Assembly: GCA_012728415.1 (NCBI GenBank)
Contig: JAAYFD010000017.1
Location: 1-64,000, forward strand
DNA: 64,000 nucleotides
Reading direction: 5' to 3'
Source of the DNA: Gammaproteobacteria bacterium
GTDB taxonomy: Bacteria; Pseudomonadota; Gammaproteobacteria; Pseudomonadales; Pseudomonadaceae
Positions 58,542 to 64,000 of the stretch are shown here, one piece after another. Position numbers and translations under genes: made by a program. The notes beneath the pieces were generated by a model that had not been told where the DNA came from, searched no databases, and was given only the letters and a program-made list of their open reading frames with translations. Position 1 is the first letter of the stretch; every line of letters begins with the position of its first letter.

Positions 58542-58895
58542 ATGCGAAAAATCAGGCGTGCCTTTATTGCCCTGATCTGCCTGTTGCTGGCAGTGACGGT
58601 ATTATTTTTTACTTTGGAAAACAAACAGCAAGTTGAGCTGGGCTTTCTGGGCCATAGCAGCCCGTCGATGCCACTGGCAGTTGCCGTCCTGGCAGGCTTT
58701 GTTGCCGGGGCGTTTTTTGCCGGACTGACCTTTTGGTTGCCGCTGGGCCATTACAAGCGCAAAGTGGCCAAACAGGCAAAACAACTGGTTCTGCTACAGG
58801 AGCAGCTGGCTCAGGCTAAAGAACAACAAAAGACCCAGGCCAGCGAGCCCAAAAGCCAGGCCACCGGTGTTGTAGTGGCCGATACTGCGGCCTGA
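58542..58895 (+). CDS. lapA: LapA/DUF1049 membrane protein
   Basis: A 117-residue inner-membrane protein of the LapA (YciS) family with two membrane helices (about residues 6-24 and 44-68). A cytosolic helical tail rich in Gln and Ala follows (KQAKQLVLLQEQLAQAKEQQK). E. coli LapA acts with LapB in lipopolysaccharide control. The lapB gene is not in view. The ATG at 58542 has AAGGGGA upstream; the TTG at 58512 is less likely. Confidence 0.85.
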   Translation: MRKIRRAFIALICLLLAVTVLFFTLENKQQVELGFLGHSSPSMPLAVAVLAGFVAGAFFAGLTFWLPLGHYKRKVAKQAKQLVLLQEQLAQAKEQQKTQASEPKSQATGVVVADTAA

Positions 58896-58939
58896 GCTGC
58901 ACTGCCGCAGTTTATATCCCGCCGGGCCCCAGCGCTTCC

Positions 58940-59040
58940 TGTAGGAGCGGTTTTAGCCGCGACCCATGGTTGACTGTGCTCACGCATTGTTCGCCACTGA
59001 AGTGGCTCATACAGGTTGTAGGAGCGGCTTCTGCCGTGAC
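58940..59040. repeat. REP cluster (REP, inverse REP, REP)
   Basis: Two direct copies of the Pseudomonas REP core, TGTAGGAGCGG...GCCG(C/T)GAC, lie at 58940-58963 and 59017-59040. Between them an inverted unit, TTCGCCACT-GA-AGTGGCTC (58990-59009), ends ATACAGG. The inverted unit matches the complement of 49540-49569 at most positions. It lies between the convergent lapA and dgt genes, the usual site for such elements. Confidence 0.8.
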
Positions 59041-59055
59041 TTGTGCATCCTGGGG

Positions 59056-60387
59056 CTATGTGGGGCTGGAGCGCCCGGTCATTTCCCGTGCCATCTCTGT
59101 AGCATAGTTGTCGGTCATGCCGCCAATGTAATCAATCACCCGCAGGAACGACTGGTAGAGCGTCCAGCCCGCTTGGGGTGCGCTGTTGCCCAGCAGGTCA
59201 AAAATACGTTGATTCTTGAATGATAGCGGCTGGCCACCATGAAACTCCAGCACGGCACCGCAAAATGCATTGAGAAGAATCTCCAGGGTAGTGTAGGCGC
59301 CGATTTCGTGCAGGGTTTTGCGCTTGTCCTGGAAAATCTTTTCCCGTGCCAGCTGCTTGGCTTTGAGAATGCATGAGCGTGCGGGATCGCGCATATGGTG
59401 TACCAAGTCACCGGGCAGCTTTCCGGTCAGCAGCAACTCTTGTTGTTCAACAAAGGCGTTGGCTGCAGCCTGGGTCAGGTGCTCGATGGCCTTGCCGCGC
59501 AAAATAGCCATTTTACGCCGGCGCGAGTCGCCGGGGCCAAGCTGGCGGTAGGTTTCCGGCAGGTCATCGCCAACCAGATTCAACAGCAGTTCTTCGACTT
59601 CGCTATAGTCCAGCAGATCCATTTCAACACCGTCTTCCAGGTCGATCAGGCCGTAACAGATATCATCGGCGGCTTCGACCAGGTACACCAGCGGATGCCT
59701 GGCCCAGCGTTGAGGGTTAATTTGCGGCAAGCCCAGTTTACTGGTTATGCTTTCCAGCAGGGGCAGCTCGCTTTGGTAGCAACCAAACTTGTTTAGCTTG
59801 AACAGTCCCTGGCTGGCGTACTGGGCGGTCCAGGGGTATTTCAGGAAGGCACCGAGGGTGGCATAAGTCAGGCGCATGCCGCCGTCAAACTGGTGGTATT
59901 CGAGCTGCGTGAGCACCCGGAAGCCCTGAGCATTACCTTCAAACTTTAGAAAATCCTGCTGCTGTTCTTCGTTCATGCCATCCAGCCATCCCTTGTCGCG
60001 GGCCTGACGAAACCAGTAGCGTATGGCATCCTCGCCGGAGTGGCCAAACGGTGGGTTGCCGATGTCATGCGCCAGGCAGGCAGACTGAACTACCATGCCA
60101 ACATCACTGGGTTCGCTCCAGACTGGCAACTCACCGCGCAGCATTTCGGCCACCAGCATGCCCAGCGAACGGCCAACACAGCTTACTTCGAGCGAGTGGG
60201 TCAGGCGGGTATGAATCAGGTCGTTGCTGGAAACCGGGTGTACCTGGGTTTTACGGCCCAGCCGTCGAAAAGCACCCGAAAATATCACCCGGTCATGGTC
60301 CTTGTGAAAAGGACTGCGCCCGATTTCCTCAGGGCTGGTGGTGGTTTTACCCAGACGCTCGCGGGTCAGCAGTTGGTTCCAGTCCAT
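59056..60387 (-). CDS. dgt: Deoxyguanosinetriphosphate triphosphohydrolase-like protein
   Basis: HD-domain dNTPase of 443 residues that removes triphosphate from dGTP or related nucleotides. The metal site is spread over RLTHSLEVS and [18 protein letters not shown] (H...HD), with [16 protein letters not shown] carrying a further aspartate. It belongs to the type I group of Pseudomonas and E. coli. REP sequences follow its stop. Confidence 0.92.
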   Translation of the reverse strand: MDWNQLLTRERLGKTTTSPEEIGRSPFHKDHDRVIFSGAFRRLGRKTQVHPVSSNDLIHTRLTHSLEVSCVGRSLGMLVAEMLRGELPVWSEPSDVGMVVQSACLAHDIGNPPFGHSGEDAIRYWFRQARDKGWLDGMNEEQQQDFLKFEGNAQGFRVLTQLEYHQFDGGMRLTYATLGAFLKYPWTAQYASQGLFKLNKFGCYQSELPLLESITSKLGLPQINPQRWARHPLVYLVEAADDICYGLIDLEDGVEMDLLDYSEVEELLLNLVGDDLPETYRQLGPGDSRRRKMAILRGKAIEHLTQAAANAFVEQQELLLTGKLPGDLVHHMRDPARSCILKAKQLAREKIFQDKRKTLHEIGAYTTLEILLNAFCGAVLEFHGGQPLSFKNQRIFDLLGNSAPQAGWTLYQSFLRVIDYIGGMTDNYATEMAREMTGRSSPT

Positions 60388-60554
60388 GTGTGGTGTCCTT
60401 GTGTGCGGTTTGGCAGGTTTTCAGCTTTACATGATAAGGCAGGAACAGCCTTAAACATACAGGGTATGAAATTGCAGGCCTTGCAGTCGTTGCCCGGGTA
60501 TGATGTGCCAGCTTCCGGAGCGGGGGGGAATGAAGTGGTATCCCGTCGATAACG

Positions 60555-60582
60555 CACAAACCCGCCGGACGGCGGGTTTGTG
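60555..60582. terminator. Terminator of OprD-type porin gene 1
   Basis: CACAAACCCGCC and GGCGGGTTTGTG form a perfect 12-bp stem around GGAC, 17 bases past the porin stop on the minus strand. It is a strong hairpin, with only a short T-rich end. Confidence 0.75.
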
Positions 60583-60598
60583 GTGAGCTGCTGCCGGA

Positions 60599-61885
60599 TT
60601 ACAGTAGGGGCAGCTTGTAGGTCAGGATGATGCGGTTTTCATCCAGGTCTTTGGTGACATTGGAACGGATGGTGGAGTTTCTCCAGCGTACGCTGAAGTT
60701 TTTCAGTGCGCCTTCCTGGAAGGCGTAGGTGACATCAAAGTCACGTTCCCATTCGCGGCCTTCTGGGTTGCCTTTACCCAAGTCGGCGCCGGTACCTTTA
60801 ACGTAGCGGTTGAACATGGTTAGGCCGGGGATGCCTAGGCCGGCAAAGTTGTAGTCATGGCGGATCTGCCAGGATTTTTCATCTTTGGCGGCAAAGTCGC
60901 GGTTGGCAACAAAGTTGGCCAGGAACGGGTCGGTGCCGGCAACAAAGGCGTAACCGGTGTCACCGGTCATTTTCTGGTAGCCAAGGCCCAGCTTGTTGAA
61001 GCCAAAGCTGTAGGTGACCATGCCGGAGAAGGCTTTGTTGTCGATGTTGGTGCGGCCATCATCCTTGGAACGGGCGACACGCAGGTCGGTACGCAGTGAG
61101 CGTTGCTCACCCAGATTCCAAGTGTGTACACCGTTGACCAAGTGTTGCTTGTACAGGTTGTCCAGGCGGGAAAAGGAATAGCCGGCAGACAGGCTGTCGG
61201 TGAACTGATAGTTCAGGTGGCCCATGTCAAAGGAGTTGGAGGTTTCTTTGCCTTTGATGACGATGCCTTTGTTATGGCCACCGCGCATATCCAGACGCAT
61301 GCCTTCGTAGTCGGAGGAGCCGCGGTTATTGACGCGATCCAGGTGCATCAGGTTCACGGTCAGGCCAGAAATGTCCTTGCTGGTGAGTAGGCCGCCAGTA
61401 AAAATCTGAGGCAGCATGCGGCCTTCCAGGTTGGCTTGAATGGCTGGGAAGCGAGGCATCAGGCCGCCTACACGCAGCTCACTCTCGGAGAGCTTGAACT
61501 TGGCGGTCGGTGCAAACTTGGTGAACTCACGCTCGGAGTGGCCGTTGCGTTTTTGCGGGAACATGTCAGGGCTGCGGTTGTGGCCGCCGTCCAGACGCAG
61601 GCCCAGTGCGGCGTATACATCAACACCCACACCTATGGTGCCTTCGGTAAAGCCGGACTGGTAGTTAAAAATAAAACCCTGGCCCCATTCGTCATTGGTT
61701 TTGTTACCACTTTTTTTACCAGCATCACCGCTGTGGCGGGTGTCCTGGTTCATGTAAAAGTTGCGCAATTCCAGAGTGGCTTTGCTGTCTTCGAAGAAGG
61801 CGGCGGTGGCTATGGAGGGAGCGGCTGCAAACGCAGCCGAGAGGCTGGCCAGGGCAATTGCGCGGGAAAGAGGGGCTCGTTTCAT
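60599..61885 (-). CDS. OprD-family outer-membrane porin 1
   Basis: Outer-membrane channel of 428 residues. Signal peptide ending ATA near residue 29, followed by the family start AAFFEDSKATLELRNFY. Other OprD marks are EWGQGFIFNYQSGFTEGTIGVGVD, the DEKSWQIRHDYNF stretch near residue 300, and the C-terminal LDENRIILTYKLPLL. OprD/OccK channels take up amino acids, peptides or carboxylates; the substrate is not evident. A paralogue lies directly upstream. Confidence 0.93.
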   Translation of the reverse strand: MKRAPLSRAIALASLSAAFAAAPSIATAAFFEDSKATLELRNFYMNQDTRHSGDAGKKSGNKTNDEWGQGFIFNYQSGFTEGTIGVGVDVYAALGLRLDGGHNRSPDMFPQKRNGHSEREFTKFAPTAKFKLSESELRVGGLMPRFPAIQANLEGRMLPQIFTGGLLTSKDISGLTVNLMHLDRVNNRGSSDYEGMRLDMRGGHNKGIVIKGKETSNSFDMGHLNYQFTDSLSAGYSFSRLDNLYKQHLVNGVHTWNLGEQRSLRTDLRVARSKDDGRTNIDNKAFSGMVTYSFGFNKLGLGYQKMTGDTGYAFVAGTDPFLANFVANRDFAAKDEKSWQIRHDYNFAGLGIPGLTMFNRYVKGTGADLGKGNPEGREWERDFDVTYAFQEGALKNFSVRWRNSTIRSNVTKDLDENRIILTYKLPLL

Positions 61886-62081
61886 TAGTTCAGGTTCCTG
61901 AGGAAGCATTGTAAAAAACATGGGTATTCAATTTGGGCAGCATCATATACCAAATAAGATAGTTTTGCCAAATCTGGCTTGACAGGTTAGCTAATGAATT
62001 TCAAAGGGCAGGAGTTTAAAGCGAGGTAGGGAAGGCGGGAAAGGAGCAGAAGGATGTGGCTGTCAGGGTGCCAAAAGTGAC

Positions 62082-62103
62082 GAACCCGCCAGAAGGCGGG
62101 TTC
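62082..62103. terminator. Terminator of OprD-type porin gene 2
   Basis: GAACCCGCC and GGCGGGTTC pair around AGAA, 22 bases beyond the stop of the second porin gene (minus strand). It is nearly the same hairpin as at 60555-60582, so the two porins are probably separate transcripts. The stretch to 61885 between them contains no other gene. Confidence 0.72.
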
Positions 62104-62124
62104 GTGGTTCCTCGAATGTAGTGA

Positions 62125-63375
62125 TTACATCAGGGGAATGGTGTAGCTTACGATCAGGCGGTTTTCGTCCAGCTTTCCAGCTACGTCTGAGCGAACAGTG
62201 GCGTTACGCCAGTGGAGTCGCAGACCTTTAAGAGTATCGTTCTGGAAGCTGTATACGATATCGGTATCGCGCTCCCACTCTTTTCCTTTTTTGGCGCCCA
62301 TGTCGATGTTGGTACCGCGCAGGTAGCGAGCCATCAGGCTCAGGCCGGGAATGCCCAGACCTTCAAAGTTGTAGTCGTAACGAGCCTGCCAGGACTTTTC
62401 ATCCTTGCGGCCGAAGTTCAAAATTTGAACGTAGTTGACCAAGTACGGGTTGGTGCCGTCAATAAACACATAACCGTTATCGCCAGACATTTTCTGATAA
62501 GCCAAGCCAAACTTGTTGTAACCCAGAGAGTAGGTCAGCATGGCGCCGGCAGCTTTGTTGTCCAGCTTGCCGTTGTAGTTACCACTGTCTTTGGTGCGAG
62601 CATAGCGCAGGTCGGTACGCAGGGACTGGCCGTCTGCAATGTTCCAGGTGTGGCCAGCATTCAGAATGTGCTGCTTGTAAATATTGTGCAGTTTACCGTA
62701 GCTATAGCCAGCGTTCAGACCAAAGTCAGTCAGATTGTAGCTTAGGTTAGCGAAGTCGAACTTGCTGCTGCTGCTGCCAGCTGCACTAATGGCTTCGTTA
62801 TTGGTAGAAGCCTGCTGGTTTACGCGACCCAGTCGACCCAGGTCGATGTTAAGGTTGTCGATTTCCTTGCTGTTGACGTGCACGCCCGTGAAGGTTTGCG
62901 GCAACAGGCGGGTATCAGCGGCGGAAACGGTCGGCAGGTTGGGACGCAGGGTGCCGGCTTTCAGTACACTTTGGGACAGTTTAGCTTTGAAAGTGGCACC
63001 CAGCTCGCCATAGCTGCTGTGTGCACTTTTGCCTGAACGGCGTACAGGTAGAAGGCCGCTGTTTTTGGTACCTGCACCACCGTCTAGCTTGATGCCGGCG
63101 AAGCCCATGGCGTCAACACCTACACCTACAGTGCCTTCGGTAAAGCCGGACTCATAGCGGAACAGGAAACCCTGCGCCCACTCTTCCGCTTTGCTTTGCA
63201 GCTTTCCGTTAGGCAGAGCTGGTCCATTGTCGTTACGGAAGTCGCGGTTAAAGTAAAAGTTGCGCAGTTCCAAGCTGGCTTTGCTGTCTTCGATGAAGGC
63301 AGCCTGCGCCGGAATGGCCATGGCCAAGCCCAGTGCGCTGAGGCTCACGGTTTGAGCGATTGCTTTCAGTTTCAT
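62125..63375 (-). CDS. OprD-family outer-membrane porin 2
   Basis: Second OprD-family channel, 416 residues, with a signal peptide ending AQA near residue 25 and the same layout as its neighbour: AAFIEDSKASLELRNFYFNRDF, GFTEGTVGVGVDAMG, DEKSWQARYDYNFEGLGIPG, and a C-terminus ending YTIPLM. Similarity between the two suggests a tandem duplication followed by divergence in the external loops. Substrate is unknown. Confidence 0.93.
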   Translation of the reverse strand: MKLKAIAQTVSLSALGLAMAIPAQAAFIEDSKASLELRNFYFNRDFRNDNGPALPNGKLQSKAEEWAQGFLFRYESGFTEGTVGVGVDAMGFAGIKLDGGAGTKNSGLLPVRRSGKSAHSSYGELGATFKAKLSQSVLKAGTLRPNLPTVSAADTRLLPQTFTGVHVNSKEIDNLNIDLGRLGRVNQQASTNNEAISAAGSSSSKFDFANLSYNLTDFGLNAGYSYGKLHNIYKQHILNAGHTWNIADGQSLRTDLRYARTKDSGNYNGKLDNKAAGAMLTYSLGYNKFGLAYQKMSGDNGYVFIDGTNPYLVNYVQILNFGRKDEKSWQARYDYNFEGLGIPGLSLMARYLRGTNIDMGAKKGKEWERDTDIVYSFQNDTLKGLRLHWRNATVRSDVAGKLDENRLIVSYTIPLM

Positions 63376-64000
63376 TAGTTATTATCTCCGGAGGGAAACA
63401 CAGTAAAGTTAATTGCTGAAATCAAGCGGTTGTAATAGAACACGCATACATGGCACGAGTCGCTTAGACATTGGTCGATTTTTTTAAAAAGGTCAAGCTG
63501 ACTCAAACAGGTTTTGACTGTCGGGTCAAATTATTTCGCATTCATTATTTTTTATCAATTCTATTTGCTTAATGAACGCTGAATGGACAACTGAAAAAAC
63601 TTGAGGGTGGAGCCGTGGCGACCTTGCGCTTTGGGTCCTGCAGGCTGTCTGTAGGCCAGAGGACGTGTAGCCTGGCGGGTTTCGGTGCAAGAAGATGCTT
63701 TCGGTAAAAATAGTATATAAGTGTGCATCTTCGCAGGTTGCGCGGCTATCAGGGTATTTGTCTGAGCCAGGCCCGGTAGCTTGTAATTATGCTGTCGTGC
63801 ATTAGTCTGGGTTGAAAGATTAATAGCAGGGCAAGAGTTTTGTAAGTCGCAAGGTGTCACCGAAGGTTTTCTATTTGCCGGGTGTCTGCGCGGTATCGAT
63901 GATGAGCGGCTGCCTGGCAGGGGTTGGCAGTGGTCGTAGCCTATTGACACAGGGCAGCCCGCTGCAATGTGCCGTGTGTTACTTTCTTGATCAGACGGAT
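63376..64000. other. Region upstream of porin 2 to window edge, no gene seen
   Basis: About 625 bases. The first 200 are AT-rich and should hold the porin promoter; no clear hexamer pair stands out. From 63560 to the edge no reading frame shows recognisable protein features on either strand, including the 130-codon minus-strand frame at 63561-63950. A gene entering from beyond the edge cannot be excluded. Confidence 0.45.

Noticed and set aside
63561-63950. Possible 129-residue minus-strand gene at the right edge
   Set aside because: No ribosome-binding site, no motif, low-complexity composition; kept only as an intergenic note.

Overview
The window looks like a chromosomal segment of a gammaproteobacterium from the Pseudomonas lineage (Pseudomonadaceae in the broad sense). 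Evidence: several blocks keep an order I recall from Pseudomonas (leuA / DUF2946 / oprC; rpsB-tsf-pyrH-frr-uppS-cdsA-dxr-rseP-bamA-skp-lpxD-fabZ-lpxA-lpxB-rnhB; purB-roxA-GNAT-two small conserved genes-aceA; aroC-MFS-mtnD), there are two OprD-type porins, an isocitrate lyase of about 530 residues, and REP sequences of the TGTAGGAGCGG type. Genus is inference. Some parts do not look like P. aeruginosa: an enterobacterial-type nrdA-nrdB-yfaE set and a Vibrio/Alteromonas-like TonB2 cluster.

Layout. 1-8.0 kb: leucine synthesis (leuA), a copper-uptake pair (DUF2946 protein and OprC-like receptor), a YbdG-like mechanosensitive channel and xseA. 8.4-26.9 kb: a long translation/envelope block (rpsB, tsf, pyrH, frr, uppS, cdsA, dxr, rseP, bamA, skp, lpxD, fabZ, lpxA, lpxB, rnhB), ending in clsA, with an arsenic module (arsR, a broken permease, arsB) between tsf and pyrH. 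27-32 kb: gabD, an Lpd3-like flavoprotein and a cNMP/CBS/DUF294 signalling protein. 32.3-36.6 kb: class Ia ribonucleotide reductase with its ferredoxin, preceded by tandem NrdR-like boxes, and a DUF1289 gene. 36.7-41.6 kb: a Fur-box-preceded energy-transduction operon (DUF3450, TtpC, ExbB2, ExbD2, TonB2, TPR). 42-49.5 kb: hsp20, aceA, small conserved genes, roxA and purB. 49.6-53.5 kb: TRAP dctQM without dctP, and DUF3137 with LemA. 53.6-58.9 kb: aroC, MFS, a degenerate acireductone dioxygenase, a Mpo1-like gene, nfuA, ihfB and lapA. 59-63.4 kb: dgt and two OprD porins.

The envelope block joins outer-membrane assembly (BamA, Skp), lipid A synthesis (LpxD, LpxA, LpxB, FabZ), phospholipid synthesis (CdsA, ClsA), undecaprenyl-diphosphate and isoprenoid supply (UppS, Dxr) and the sigma-E protease RseP. 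Many of these genes overlap or are separated by a few bases, so they are probably co-transcribed. The TonB2 cluster would power TonB-dependent receptors; the window holds one, the OprC-like protein.

The most unusual finding is an intergenic repeat family. Four copies (A 3-238, B 32182-32366, C 54771-54942, D 47900-48060 on the minus strand) and one fragment (54987-55029) share short constant segments. They also share two or three helices whose sequences differ between copies while the pairing is kept, so the secondary structure appears conserved. Second is a full-length acireductone dioxygenase homologue (56202-56753) in which all three metal-binding histidines are replaced. Other items worth checking are a permease remnant inside the ars locus, a possible RNA thermometer before hsp20, tandem NrdR boxes, a Fur-overlapped promoter and a 108-bp inverted-repeat element at 47673-47780.
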